Shown piece by piece: positions 41,194 to 53,110 of a DNA stretch of 64,000 bases. The position numbers were made by a program, and so were the translations under genes. The stretch spans positions 1,426,001 through 1,490,000 of the forward strand of contig OZ251235.1 in the NCBI GenBank assembly GCA_965240325.2, read 5' to 3'. Under the pieces are notes generated by a model. The model worked only from the letters and a program-made list of their open reading frames with translations. It made no database searches and was not told the origin of the DNA. This DNA is from Rebecca billardiae RCC1528. Lineage: Eukaryota; Haptophyta. How positions within the stretch are numbered: position 1 is the stretch's first letter; each line of letters begins with the position of its first letter.

Positions 41194-44100
41194 CTACGCA
41201 TTCACTCCGGACGGCTGCTGCTCTGCGCGTGACTTGGCTGTGCGGTTGATGTAGATTGTCACGAGCTTCAGCTGCGACGTGGACAACTCGGATAAGTGCG
41301 GCGTGAGCGCGTCGCCTAATACGAGGTACATGTCCACGAGGGTGAAAACGACGGCCTTCCGAACATCCGCAGACGGGCTCTTAAAGGCATCGAAGAGCGG
41401 AGGCAGCAGCTGCGGCAACAGCGGGTTGAGCTCGGACGCATCTATGCGCTGAACGACGCGGGACGTGGCGCGGATGGCAGCCTGCGCACACGCGTGCAGA
41501 CGCCGCGGAGGGGCACAGAAGAGTGAGCTTCCTTCACGCGCTTGTGTTGGCACGTACCATACCAGCCTACGCCGTGGCGCTCGGCGCGCACCTGCAACAC
41601 TGGCGCCTCTTCACGTGCTGTGACGGGGATCAGCACGCCTAGGCATCGGCGCGGCTCGGCTGCTTGCGCGAGCGTCTCCAGGCACTCCTCTGCGATACGT
41701 CGCACTTCGTGCGATGTGTCACGGTGAGCAGCAAGCAGCCTATGGGCACGCCGCGCAACACCATGTCGCCGCGTCATCACACGCTGGTGAGTAGGTGGGT
41801 GGGGGCGAGCGAGCGTACATCGCATCCAGCGCCGCGCGCACGAAGTGCACTACGCACCTGAGCATCACGTGCTCCGTGAACTGCGCTGTGCGTTCCGTGT
41901 GCTTGCGCACCAACTCCCACGTCGCTTGCGACGCTGCCTCGCGCACGCGCTCGTCGTCGCTCTCCACGAGTCGCAGCTCGGCCTGTCGCACATCAGCCAA
42001 ACACCACAGGGCAAGCATGCGTGATCAGGACGGTGCAGCAGTGGGGTGCGTTCGCAGGGTAATTCGACAGGTGTGCGCCGTGCGACGCACCTCGAGCACA
42101 TGTTCGAAGTGCTTTTGCCAGACAGCGTCCCCAGGGGGGAGGATGGATGTCATCTTCGCAATCTTGAGCAGGGAGTCGCGCTGCGCCGAGGCAGACTGGC
42201 CGGAAGCCAGCTGCCGGAGCAAGGTCGGCCTGCGACGCGATGAGGCGGTTGCGGGGCGCGATGCAGGGTGGCAAAGGTCACGACGAGAGGTGAGCACACG
42301 CGCGCTGGTCAAACGCACTGCGCAGCGCCTGCGGGCAGGTGGTGCGGGCGGTGCGGGGCCGCTGCGCACATGAGTGCCATCCACTCCGTCCCAGCGCCGG
42401 GGTCGGGCACTGAATCCAGCCCAGCTCGCGACGCAACGTCGCCTTGCGGCACGCTGGCAGCACCCGTGCCTGCTGCACGTTGCTGCAGGCCCTGCGCAGG
42501 CGTCTCGCGCAGTGGCGCACGCGCAGCAGGCTGCTCAGCATTCGGCATAGCCACGCGGGACACATGCGTCGTCTGAGCTGGAGCAGGAAGGCCTGCACGC
42601 AGCAGCAGAGTGGGCGCCAGCTCGTCGCCCTCCGCCATGGCCTCCGTGGCAAGGCGAGCATCCATCGGCCCGGGTAGGTGCCCAGCGGGGTCACCGGCAG
42701 CGCCGTTGCCGGCGCGGTCCCCCACTGTCCCAGGAAATGCCGGACGAGACGCAGGGCGGCCGCTGCGCACATGCGTGCTGATCTGCGCGTCCAGCTCTGG
42801 TGCACGGTCTGCCAGCGCGCGCTTGATGAGGATCTGCGCCGTCATCGGCATGAGGGCGACGACCCCGACGAACGAGACGGGCGCTGCGCGGTAGAGCCCG
42901 GCGAGCGCCGCCGCCGAGGCACGACGAAGCTCCGGCGACTTCTCGTTGAGGGTCCCGGCAGCTTTGTGCACGCAGGGGCGCATGTGTGCGGCGTGCGCGA
43001 GGTGCTGCGTCGCCTCGGGCATCTCGCAGACGGCCGCAATCTGGTCGAGAGAGGCTGACTTGATGCGCGGGCTGGTGTTGTCCAGCGTGCGCACCAGGGG
43101 CGTGATGAGCCGACTTGGCCCGAAAGCTGCGCGCAGCGCGCCAGCTGCACTGTCTGCGCGCGAGCGGATGACGTCCTTGGGGTCGTGCACGCGCGCGAGC
43201 AGCTTCGGCAGCAGGCGCTCCAGAGCCGGTTCCAGTGCCGGGCCGAGTACGTGCGCTGCAGCGCAGATGCACTCGAGGGCGGCGAGCACCACCTTGTAGT
43301 GCACGTCCGCAACGTGCGCAAGGATGCAGCTCACGACACGTTCTGCGCTCTGCGGGTGCAGGAGCTCGGCCTCGCGCTCAGTGCCCGCGAGTGATGCCAC
43401 CTGCGTGAGACACGATGCCCTCACAGACCACATGCCGTCGTCCCGCTTTGCGAGAATAGACGGCAGGGGCTCTTCGCCCGCGAGGACTGCGCTGCCAGCG
43501 GCAGGCATGCCCGCCTCCTCGACCGCGCGCGCGCCGCCATGCCCACCTGTTGTCGGTTGCCGCATTGCGGCTGCCGAGCTGTTGTGCTGCTCGGTGGGTT
43601 GCGCCGATGCTGCACTAGGGCCGCCCTCTCGGTCGGAGAGTCGCTGATCTGCGCGCGCGACCCGCCGCGCACCACCCCCGACGGCAGCGACGCCTGCAAA
43701 TCCGCCACGCTGCTGCACAGACGACGCAACCTCCACTCGAGCTGCCGAGGCCCGGCTGCCCGGCACTCCTGGGGCCGCTGCGGAGCCGTCGCTGATGCCG
43801 CTCAGCATCGCGCTGATTTGCCCCAGGGCGCCGTTCGCGCCTCCGTTGGCCGTCGCTGCCTGTCGGCTGGCCACCCGCGCGGCGCCTGAGGCTGCGGAAC
43901 CGAGCCTCGGTCCCGGAGCGGGTGCGCCGGCCGCCTCTGCGGCGCGCGCATCAGCGGCAGCGGCGGTGCGCTCTGCCGCCCCGCCGCGCACGCCCGACAG
44001 GTGCGACGCCGATGCCAAGCGGCGAGGCGCGCTGGTTGCGCGGGGCCGCTCAACAACCCCCGTCGAGGCAGAGCGCTGCGGGAGGGGCGGGCCGCCCCGC

Positions 44101-45945
44101 GCCCTGGCCTGCTCCTCCTCCAGAAGGCGTGCTGTCGGCGCGTCGAGCGAGTCGAGCAGCGTGCGGCACTGCCCGGGCAGGTGCGCGCTCAGCGCCCAGA
44201 AGGCGGAGCGCGCGAGGGCGCGGACCTCGGCGAGAGCGTCGTGGATGGCGGCCTTCAGCGCGTTGATGAGCACGTCCGCGTGTCGGTCGAGTGGTCCTCG
44301 CTCGCCCTCTTGCGCGGGCGGGCGCAGCGTGCGCGCGAGCAGGTCGAGGTACTCCGTCGAGTGCACGCGCACGCCCGCGGAGCGGTCGGACATCGCTGTC
44401 GCCAGCCGCGGCGCGATGCGCGGCGGGCGGACCTTCGCGATGAGCGCTCGCACGCACAGGTGCGCCGAGGTGGCGATCACGGCGATGGACTGCCCTGTGA
44501 GCCGGAGCAGCTGCGGCGTGTAGTGCTCGAAGAAGTCGGCAAACGGCTCACCCAGGGCGCCGCCAAGCAGCGTGAGCGTCACGCAGCACTCCTTCACGAT
44601 CTGCGAGCGAAGGTCGGCGAGCTGGGAGCCGAGCGGCTCGCGCAGCGGGCGCAGCGCCGCGAGCAGCGGCCCAGCGCCCTCGCCACCGAGCTCGGCCGCG
44701 CCGCCGAGCACGAGCGCCTGCAGCCGCCGGAGCGCCGCCTGGCGCGTCGTCCAGTCGGATGCCGTGCTGTCGCGCAGGTCGGCGCAGATGCTGTCGAGCT
44801 CGCGCTGCAGCTCGCGCTCCGAGTACACGCGCAGCGGCCGCACGTCGGCCGAGGGCGAAAGCGCGCCCGCGTCGCCGCCATCGCCGACGGCATCCGAAGC
44901 CGCTCCATCGGGCGGCGCTGCGATGCCGTGCGCAGGCGCGGCCCGCGCAAAGCCGGCCCCCGCCGGGCCGCCGACGCGCGGGCTTGGAGCGCGGGCAGCG
45001 CGCATGGACGGGCTCGACGCGCGCTTCACCATCGGCGCCGCCGATGCGGTGGGAGCCGCACCGCCGCCTGCGCTGCCGTTCGCGCCAGAGTGCGCGCCCG
45101 CATGGTCGTCGCCCTTCCGGCGCAGCAGCGCCGCCGCCGCCGCGGGCGTCATGGTGGCGTGCGATTGCACGCGGCCCAGCCGCTCGAGCAGCGGCCGCTC
45201 GACCGCAGGCCGCAGGCCTCGGCGCTGCAGCTCATCGATGAGGGGCTCCCCGACCGCCGCGTAGGTGTGCTCGAGCAGGACAGCAGCAGCGTCGCGCACT
45301 TGCGGGTCCGAGTCCTCGAGCAGGCGCACGGCGGCCGGCAGCATCAGGTGCACGCCTGCAGCGCGTGGGCCGTAGCGCTGCAGCGTGATCGCACACGCAG
45401 AGAGGGCCTGCTCACGCGCGCGCGGGTTCTTGTGCTCGAATGCAGGGCGCAGCTTCTCGACGCCGTGCTGCGGACCGACCGCCTGCGCGAGCGGGAGGCG
45501 CGCGCCGAGCGTTGCAGAGGGATGCGCGGCCGAGCGGGTGGTCAGCGATGACGGCATGGGGGGGGCTCCAGACGACGCGAGTGCGGCGGCAGGGAGCGAC
45601 GCGCGCGCTCACCTCCATGCAGCTGACGACGGTCTGCGCCGCGGCGATGCGGACAGTCACCTTACTGTCGCCCATTCGCTCGATGAGCTGCGGCCACAGG
45701 TGCTGCGCGTGGGCGGCAAACTCGGTGCCGGGCAGCTGTGCCACTCGCTGCAGGAGCTGCAACGCCCCCTGCGCGAGCTTTGGGTTGTTGTCGCTGATCA
45801 CGGGGCCCAGCGTGTCGACTATGCGGGTAACGTCAGCCACCTCCAGCGTCACCGAGCCGGAGAGCGCATCCTCAAGCTGCGCGAGCCCATCCAGCCGCTG
45901 TTTTGTCTCCCGGGACTTGAGCAGTTCGAACGCCGGCACCTCCAT
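41194..45945 (-). CDS. CLASP family microtubule regulator (six exons)
   Basis: I infer exons 45945-45613, 45482-42370, 42229-42091, 41982-41858, 41739-41592 and 41481-41194. All phases agree, giving 1381 residues. Exon 1 plus the start of exon 2 form an N-terminal TOG-like HEAT array (DNNPKLAQGALQLLQRVAQL). The centre of exon 2 holds a CLASP_N domain (LDSICADLRD, DWTTRQAALRRLQALV, SQIVKECCVTLTLLG). A third HEAT/TOG array follows an Ala/Ser-rich linker (KDVIRSRADSAAGALRAAFG). The last exons give the typical CLASP C-terminus (SADVRKAVVFTLVDMYLVLG, LSTSQLKLVTIYINR). CLASPs bind microtubule plus ends and promote rescue. No SxIP EB-binding motif is obvious. Exon 2 could also begin at 45467. Confidence 0.85.
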
Positions 45946-46110
45946 CGTAGGTGCCAGCGCTGCGCCGCGCGCGGGGCGCGCACAAGCGGCGGTGCAAACT
46001 TTCAGCTTGGCCGGTGACCAATGGAACTTCCAAACGACCTCGCGATTCAAATGATGCCGGCACCGGTTCCCGGAGCAGTTCAGACGGCCTTTTGGCTTTT
46101 GCCCTTTTCA

Positions 46111-46554
46111 GACTCATTCTATGATTTTTAAAAAAACTGATTCCTCGACCTCGGCGGCAGTGCCCGACGTCGACACGAAGTCGGCGTTGGTGGCAGAGCA
46201 GCCAGAGCATAGCCTGCACCGCGATCGGATTGCTTGAGCGCGGCCTTGAGCTGCTGGAGCGCGATCCACTGCGCTCAGTGCGCGGCTCGCATGGCCGGAC
46301 CTGCTGTGCCCCGAGCGAGGGCGAGGCTGCAGGGGCCGGATGTTCAGAGTCACTGACGCTGGCAGTCTCCGGACTCTCAACTTAAGTCTTAGTAGCAGCC
46401 CGCCCGTGAGCCTGAGGCTCTCAGCGGCTCGGCCGCTCGGGTACCGCGGACCGCCCGGGTAGTAGCAGCTGCCTGACCGGCCTCACTGACGGCTGGTCGA
46501 GCCTGCGGCATGCTGCCCGCCCGGTGCTCCCCCGGGGCGGTCGCGTCACGCGCT
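46111..46554 (-). mobile_element. Dispersed repeat, copy C
   Basis: Shares the terminal GACTCATTCTATGATTT and then about 230 bp with copies A and B, with insertions such as a second AGCCAGAGCAT. It has lost the ORF; a region with GGTGCTCCCCC.GGGCGGTCGCG corresponds to copy B near 39110-39130. It lies just upstream of the CLASP gene. Confidence 0.65.
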
Positions 46555-46590
46555 GACTCATTCTATGATTTAACGACACAGGTAGGACTA
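46555..46590 (-). mobile_element. Dispersed repeat, terminal fragment D
   Basis: The terminal 36 bp of the family (GACTCATTCTATGATTTAAC then GACACAGGTAGGAC) directly abuts copy C in the same orientation, a head-to-tail arrangement. Confidence 0.7.
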
Positions 46591-46825
46591 CTGTCGTCGC
46601 GTCTGTTTTTTTAATTTAAAAACGAAATAAAACCGGCTGCCCCGCTGATGACACGTCGACTATTCGCGAGCCACGCCAGACGCCGCTGACTGACGCCGCA
46701 CGCCGCACTCGTTCTCTCAGGGGAGGTGTCACTCAGGCTCAGCCCTGACCATCGCCTGTTGGCAGGCGTCGCGAAGCTGATATACCTGCTCGGCGAGGCA
46801 CAGCCACGCGCATGTGGCGGTGCGA

Positions 46826-47422
46826 TTACGCGCGCATGCGCGTCACAGTGCGAGTGCAAGGGGTGAGGGATTGAGCGACCAGCGGCCGAATCTGCGGATG
46901 GCAGCGTGGCGCGAAAGCGGCACGAATATGGCCACGCACCATATCTTGGAGATGCGCCCTAGAGCACGCGAACTCGACGGAGCCAACTTCTCCGCGTGCA
47001 TCGGACGTGAGCAAGCGAACGACGTATCGGCACTCGTCGGCAGGGGCACTCGGCCCGACCGGCGCCAGCACGTGCCATTGCACGTCGTGGATGGCGGGGA
47101 GGAGCTGCTCGCTGACACACAGGACGCGGCCCAGTCGTTCACCGGTCTCGCCAAGTAAGCTTTCGAGCACATCCAGCTGCTGCGCGCTCAGCGGCGCGGC
47201 CGGCGCATCGAATCCGGGGTTCCCGCGCGTCGCGGTCGGAGACGTGCGCTCCGCAATCGCCTTCCTCAGGCTCGCCTGCACAGACCGCACGTGGGAAGAC
47301 GACACGGCCTGCAGCGACGCAAGCTCCCTCCAGGAGCCCTCGTCGCGATCGCCGAGGAGGGCGTCGATGGTTACCCTCGCCAGGTCCGCGAAGGCATCGT
47401 CAGGCATGCGCGCGGCCGCCAT
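46826..47422 (-). CDS. COMM domain protein, COMMD3-like
   Basis: The protein has 198 residues from ATG 47422, close to the usual COMMD3 length of about 195. The C-terminal COMM domain begins at LPAIHDVQW and includes VEFACSRAHLQDMV, both close to COMMD3. The N-terminal helical part (DDAFADLARVTIDALLG) fits as well. COMMD proteins form the ring-shaped Commander complex, which sorts membrane cargo on endosomes. The frame is open to an ATG at 47644, but that would run into the divergent WD40 gene, so I prefer the later start. The last 30 residues look non-conserved; a 3' intron or a different end is possible. Confidence 0.65.
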   Translation of the reverse strand: MAAARMPDDAFADLARVTIDALLGDRDEGSWRELASLQAVSSSHVRSVQASLRKAIAERTSPTATRGNPGFDAPAAPLSAQQLDVLESLLGETGERLGRVLCVSEQLLPAIHDVQWHVLAPVGPSAPADECRYVVRLLTSDARGEVGSVEFACSRAHLQDMVRGHIRAAFAPRCHPQIRPLVAQSLTPCTRTVTRMRA

Positions 47423-47605
47423 TGCTGCCAGCGAGGCACACGCACGCACGCCAAGTGGTCGCACGCCCCGCTCCCGTGCAGGACCGACCGTCCCCTCGAG
47501 AGCCGCAGAAGCGAGCGGCGGACGGCGCGGGCCGCAGAGTCGCTCGCCGCACGCGGGGGCACGTGAAGCACAATTCAGCTTAGCGCCGAGACCTCGTACG
47601 AGCTC
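47423..47605. promoter_or_regulatory. Divergent promoter region, COMMD3-like / WD40 genes
   Basis: 183 bp lie between the two chosen start codons. No TATA box or other motif is evident. The role is inferred from head-to-head spacing. Confidence 0.3.
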
Positions 47606-50235
47606 ATGCCACCCACGAACGAGGAGACGGCTCCGTCCGAGCACAGCGTGCCTCCATCACACAGGGTCCTGCACTCGAGCCAGCGCGTCATCTCGGTGCA
47701 GCGCGACTCGCCGATCGCGCTCTCGCCTGACGGGACGAGGTGCGCGCACGGCGCGCTCGCAGCGCGCGAGCGCGACAAGGGCGCATGCCAACGCACGCTC
47801 CCGATCGGTGCGCGCCCTCGGCACGCGCCTGCCGCGCAGGCTTGCGTACGCGGGCGAGAACCGCAACGTCCGCGTGCTCAAGCGAGCGGATCCGACGAGC
47901 GAGTTTGGCGAGTACGCGACGCTGGTGGGGATGACCGACACGGTGATGGTGCTGACGTTCTATCCGCCCGCGGCCTCCAGCTCGGCCTCCTCGAGCAGCG
48001 CCGGTGGCGAGCGCATCTGCGCCGGCGGCGTGAACGGCATCTTCATCTGGGAGCTCTCGGCCGGCCGCATGCAGCCGATCATGACGATCCCGAGCGGCCG
48101 CGCGCCGGGGCACGATGCGCAGGTCGAGTGCTTGTGCTGGATTGCCGGCGCGACCACGCTCGTGTCCGGCTCGAAGGACGCGACCTTCAAGATGTGGGAC
48201 GCGGTGGACGGCCGGTTCACGCTGCTCGAGACGAACGACGACCACAAGGCGTCTGTGCTCTGCCTCGCGTACTCGGAGCGGGCGAGCCTGCTCGCGACGA
48301 CGGGGCGGGACTCGTCGATCAAGGTGTGGGACGCGTCGACGCTGCACATCAAGATGCGCACGAAGCGCGCGGATGACTCGTCCGTCCGCATCGGCCTCAA
48401 GCTCAACCTCGAGGGGCACCGCGGCGACGTGACAGCGATCGGCTTTGCAGAGAGCGCGCAGGTGCTCTTCTCGGGCGCGCGCGACAACACGGTCAAGATC
48501 TGGGAGCTGGTCGGCGGCTCGCAGGTGCGCAGCCTGGCGGCGCACAAGGCGGACGTGCGCTTCCTGCAGACGATCAGCGCCGACAAGGTGCTCGTCACCG
48601 GCTCGCTCGACGGCACGGTCAAGTTTTGGGAGCTCGCCCCGATCGAGACGAAGCGGCTGACCAACGAGTCCGACATCGACAAGATCCTCAACGCGCAGCC
48701 CACCGCGCTCGTGGAGGAGGCGCTGGCGGAGACGGACGTGCTGCTCAACACGCTCGAGGCGCACTCGAGCGGCGTGTACGCCGTGCAGCTCAGCCCCGCG
48801 CAGCCGCTGTGCATGCTGACGGCCGCGCGGCTGAACGAGGTGCGCGTGTGGTCGCTCGAGGACACGAGCGCGCCGCGAGAGATCCAGGAGGTGGCCGGCC
48901 ACTCGGGCCCGGTGACGGCGGTGCGGCTGTGCAACGACGACGCCTGGTGCGCCGCACGAGCGCGCCGCCACTGCTGCGCGCGCGCGCGCGTGCGCGCCTG
49001 CGCGCTTGGCGACGCTCACATGCGTGCCCGCGCACGCCGCCACCGCGCGGCTCGCACCGGTGCCCCCGCGCTCGAGCGTGCCAGGCTGGCGACCATCTCC
49101 ACAGACTTCCACCTGTACCTCTTCAGCACGGCAGACGGCGGCCTGATCGGCAAGGTGAACTGCGGCGCGGGCATGTTCGCGCTGACCACCACGCCCGACT
49201 CGGATCTCGTTGTCGCCGGCGGGAACGACTTTGTCATCAAGGCACGCGCGCGCCACTGGCGCCGCTGCCCCGCGGGCCGCGCGCGGACGGCGCGCCGGTC
49301 GGGCACGCTCGTGCGTGCCGCCGCGTCGTGACGTGTGGCGCGGTCGGGCGCATGCGCGCGCAGGTGATCCCGATCAAGGAGGGCGCGCCCAATCGCTTCC
49401 AGCTCGCGATGAATCTGGTGGGCCACGCGGGTAAGGTGAACTGCGTGTCATGCGCGCCCGAGAGCGGGCTGGTTGCGTCTGTGTCGCAGGACTTCACGCT
49501 GCGCATCTGGCCCCTGCCCATCGAGAGCGGCAGAGGCAGGGTCACGGGCACGACGGCCAACCCGGAGAGCGTGGAGCCCCTCGCACAGATCCAGCCGCAC
49601 AAAGGGGTGCCACTGGTGGTCGTGTGGTCGCGCGCGCACCGGGGCATGCTCGCGACGTGCAGCAACGACCACGACATCGCCACGTGGACGTTCAGCGGCG
49701 CGCCCAAGCCCAAGCGCGAGTGGCACGTGCCGAGCGCGCACACCAAGCTTGTCTCCGCCCTCTGCTTCGGGGTGAACAGCTCGGCGCACCTGCTCTTCTC
49801 GGGCTCCTGGGACGACTCGATCAAGGTGTGGAATTTCCGCGCCGGCTCCCAAGTGCCTCTGAAGACGCTGACGGGCCACACGGGGCGCATCTCGGAGCTG
49901 AGCGTCTCGGCGGACGGCAGGCTGCTCACCTCCTCGTCCGCAGACGGCACACTGCGAGTGTGGGACACGCAGGACCCCTTCGAGTGCCAGTGCGAGTGCG
50001 CCGAGGATGGCCCAAGTGCGCAGCGCGCACGCGCTCGCGCGCACGCGATCTGCACGTCTTGACGGCGCCCTGCTGACCGCCTCGCCTCGCCCGCGCCCTC
50101 CCCGCATCGACCTCCCGCCCCCGCGCCTGGCACGCAGGACGGATCGTGACCACGCTCGATGCGGGCAACAGCGTTGCCGTGAGCGGCAGCGACGACGGCT
50201 GCGTGCGCATATGGCCCTTCAGCGCCGTTCTATGA
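47606..50235 (+). CDS. WD40-repeat protein (five exons)
   Basis: I infer exons 47606-47739, 47840-48946, 49085-49241, 49364-50015 and 50138-50235, giving 715 residues with all phases consistent. The joins restore WD repeats: SPDGTR|LAYAGENRNVRVL, NDDAW|LATISTDFHLYLF, FVIK|VIPIKEG and, at the end, RIVTTLDAG..CVRIWPF. There are about 12-14 repeats (GSKDATFKMWD, TGRDSSIKVWD, SGARDNTVKIWEL, TGSLDGTVKFWEL, FSGSWDDSIKVWNF, SSADGTLRVWD), enough for two beta-propellers. Intron 3 starts with GC (AAG|GCACGC), and the others start with GTGCGC. No other domain is visible. It is probably a protein-interaction scaffold; I cannot assign a named subfamily. Confidence 0.8.
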
Positions 50236-50912
50236 CTTGTGTGACCCGCCGCCGCATGCGCGTGCCTTTGTTCGCGCCGACAACTTCTAACCACCTACGT
50301 GCGCGACGCTGCCAGCGGCAATTGGAGTACGACGGACGGATCGGTGGCGGTGGGCAAGACGTGCACTCGTGACGCCGTACTCGTGAGATTCGCGGCACCA
50401 CGGCACGGATCACGGGATTGCGGGATGACGGTGGCATGTCCTGGCAGCTGCCGCAGGGGTTTACAACCGCTGTCATGGCCACCGGTGGCGGTGGGCAGTG
50501 GCACCGCTCACTGAATTCCCGGATCGGGTCGCAGGACGTCAGGACGATGCCGCCGATGTGGCCCCATTCCGGATGCCGCGGGCGCCGCGCGGGCCGGGCT
50601 GCTCACCGGCTCTCGCAGCGCCTACCAGTCTGAGGCCACTCGAGCGACTTCGTGTCAGGCGAGGCAGACGCTCGCCTGCCTCGCCCAGCAGGCGAGGCAG
50701 CTAATAAGCTAGTAGTAACAGTATTAACTACTAATAGTAATAATAATAATGAACTTATTATTTATATTAAAGCTGCGGCCGGGGCCCAGTCACTCACTCC
50801 GGGCCCACGGGCCCGAGAACTTTGTAATATTATACGCGAATAACTGAGCCAAAAGTAATGTCTGCTGCTGAACACGAAGTCGCTCATCGAGTGGCCTCGA
50901 GTGCGCAGTATA

Positions 50913-50955
<43 letters not shown>

Positions 50956-51250
50956 CGACGTGGTATGCAACGGGCAGGCGTCAGAGTCAGCAAGCTGTAG
51001 CAGCAGATCGAGCAGCAGAGACAAACACCAGGATCAGCGCTCCTCGCCGTCGTCCCCCCCCTCATAGTCGCCCATCACTCCATCGCCGAGCGGAAGCTCG
51101 ACGCACCGTCTGGCGTCGACGCGCACGCGCCACCGCGGTGGTCGCGGTGCCACGCGTCGTCAGCCGTCGTCTCGAAGTAGTCGTCGTATGCAGCGCCCCC
51201 GCGGGCGCGTGCCCCCGGGCGCACGTGCGCCATGCGCGCGCGGGCGATGA
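50236..51250. other. Intergenic, no gene seen
   Basis: Contains a (TA)n tract at about 50919-50951, an AT-rich stretch at 50700-50850, and a hairpin near 50676. Frames in this interval are Arg/Ser-rich noise. Confidence 0.6.
50676..50700. repeat. Hairpin of the CTGCCTCGCC / GGCGAGGCAG type
   Basis: A perfect 10-bp stem (50676-50685 with 50691-50700) and a 5-nt loop. A third copy of the word CAGGCGAGGCAG lies at 50656. Confidence 0.7.

Positions 51251-51304
<54 letters not shown>
51251..51304. repeat. (TA)n microsatellite
   Basis: About 54 bp of pure TA repeat. Confidence 0.95.
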
Positions 51305-51309
<5 letters not shown>

Positions 51310-51483
51310 TCAAACGTGCGTATAAGGCTCACGGTGGCAGGTTGCCGCGCCATCGGCTTCATCGCACGCTCTCCGAAGAGAGCCCTGGAAACTGCGGTTA
51401 CTTACCCTCATACTGATATGGCCGCCTCGATGAGGTGCGGCAACGCGCCCCTCACCTGCCTGCGCCGGTCTGTTTTGTGGCGG

Positions 51484-51600
51484 TGTCTTTGTGCAGTGTT
51501 GGATGGCGTCAATCACGCCTTAACCAAGTGTGCACGTGAAATCACAGTAAACTGTAGATCTGCTGTCTTTGTGCAGTGTTGGATGGCGTCAATCACGCCT
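51484..51600. repeat. 37-bp exact direct repeat, 80 bp apart
   Basis: The segment beginning TGTCTTTGTGCAGTGTTGG at 51484-51520 recurs identically at 51564-51600. The intervening sequence is AT-richer than its surroundings. Confidence 0.85.
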
Positions 51601-51820
51601 AGCTTAATTAAGCCTTCGTGCCGACCGCCGAAATTGGCGGTTTTTTTTCTTTCAAAAGTAGAAGTAGCGTGATAGCGTCATCCATGGTCCCGGTCGCGCG
51701 ACCTCAAACGCCGCGCTACTTGTTATCATCGGACGACGATCTCTGTTGCAGCATCTGGCGCAGTCGTAAGGCCAGTCGGGCCGCTGCTACGGCTAGTGTC
51801 CTGGCGTGGGGTCACGTCCC

Positions 51821-52363
51821 ATGTCATCTGCTTCCGCGCCCGCGGGGGAGGCTGCGCCTGTTGCCGCGCCAGCCGGGGAGGCTGCGCCTGCTGCCGCGCG
51901 CACGCGTGTGAGGCCGATGAACGGCTCACTTGCGTGGATTGCAGCGTTCATGCTGGCTGTGAGCATGCTGAACACACTCTTCCGACCAGACCCGACAGCC
52001 GCTGTGTGCATGCTCGGCATCTACGCCGGCGCTCGAGAGGACAGCGGAACACGACCAATCGCTGCATTCGCGGCGGCTACCGCCCTGTCGCTCATCACGG
52101 ATGCTTTGTGGTGGGCAACGGATGACACCATACTCGCACACTCCTTGGGCACACCCGATGAGTTCAATCACCTCCCGCGAGCCGTGCAGCTGCCGGTTTG
52201 TCTCACAGCGCTGAACGCCGTGTACAAGGTGTTTGTCATCCCATTCGCCGTGGTGCTCATTGCGCTGCAGTGCTGCGGCAGAGGAAGGGCCGCCAATAAG
52301 CAGCATGCGCCTGCTGCCAGCCCACCTGCTGCTGCGGCGGCGGGGCCAGCAGGTGGCACGTGA
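51821..52363 (+). CDS. Small multi-pass membrane protein, perhaps AGTRAP-like
   Basis: The protein has 180 residues from ATG 51821; an in-frame ATG at 51806 adds five. The N-terminus is Ala/Pro-rich and carries a duplicated APAGEAAP motif. Four hydrophobic stretches follow: SLAWIAAFMLAVSML, AAVCMLGIYAG, PIAAFAAATALSLITDALWW, and AVYKVFVIPFAVVLIAL. The segment GIYAGAREDS followed by a long helix resembles the corresponding part of angiotensin-receptor-associated proteins (AQRDS), but the match is short and tentative. The C-terminus is a soluble Ala/Pro tail. The function is unknown. Confidence 0.5.
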   Translation: MSSASAPAGEAAPVAAPAGEAAPAAARTRVRPMNGSLAWIAAFMLAVSMLNTLFRPDPTAAVCMLGIYAGAREDSGTRPIAAFAAATALSLITDALWWATDDTILAHSLGTPDEFNHLPRAVQLPVCLTALNAVYKVFVIPFAVVLIALQCCGRGRAANKQHAPAASPPAAAAAGPAGGT

Positions 52364-52599
52364 GCAGATTGCTGAATGTATGTGACGCGATGGGGCTCCC
52401 CACACGCGCGCATGATCATTTTGATTTGCCCGCGCTTTCATGGGTGACTGTATCTGACGTACGCACTCACTAGTCACTCACTGCAGCCTGGCTGCTCCGA
52501 CGAGGATGTCGTCAGCTGCTCGGGTCACTGGCCATCAGGCCGCCAATTAGCTTTAATAACTGGTTAGAGAGAGATGTGAGAGAGAGTCTGAGAGAGTCA

Positions 52600-53053
52600 T
52601 AGAGGGGTCAGAGCCCCAATGGGGGGTGCGTGGCCCAAAATCCAAATTCCTGTCGTCTTGAGATGACAGTCAGAGATCTGAGATGAGTCTCTCAAACTTC
52701 GGGATGCCAATATTCGCCTGACGACGAAATGAGCTGGGGTCGCGCTGACAAGCTTTGCGAAGAAATGTCACATACTGGAGATATACGACCTCAATATCGA
52801 CGCGATCTCGGCAACATTAGTAGGGGAGATACACGATCTCCAAGGTGATCTCGCTATCTGCACCAGAATCGCACCGTCTAGATCACATTTTAGCAGTCTG
52901 AAATTGGCACAGGCGGATTCTACACCGTGGAATTAAGCCTAAACGAACTTAAACGCGGACTCAAACAGTTACAAACTGAGGATATATTTCATATTTCGAG
53001 ATTTCGGGAGATTGTGTCACTCGGGAGTGTAACGGTCGGAGCTCTGACCCCAC

Positions 53054-53055
<2 letters not shown>
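52600..53055. mobile_element. Candidate MITE with 18-bp terminal inverted repeats
   Basis: TAGAGGGGTCAGAGCCCC at 52600-52617 and GGAGCTCTGACCCCACTA at 53038-53055 are inverted copies with two mismatches. The 456-bp element is AT-richer than its flanks and carries no coding frame. Both flanks are GA-repeat tracts, and TA at each border could be the target duplication. These are features of small non-autonomous DNA transposons. Confidence 0.6.
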
Positions 53056-53108
<53 letters not shown>

Positions 53109-53110
53109 GT
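53056..53110. repeat. (GA)n microsatellite
   Basis: About 50 bp of GA repeat, continuing the GA-rich tract found left of the candidate MITE at 52566-52594. Confidence 0.9.

Noticed and set aside
47688-49256. Minus-strand 522-codon ORF over the WD40 gene
   Set aside because: Antisense shadow; the plus strand encodes clear WD repeats.
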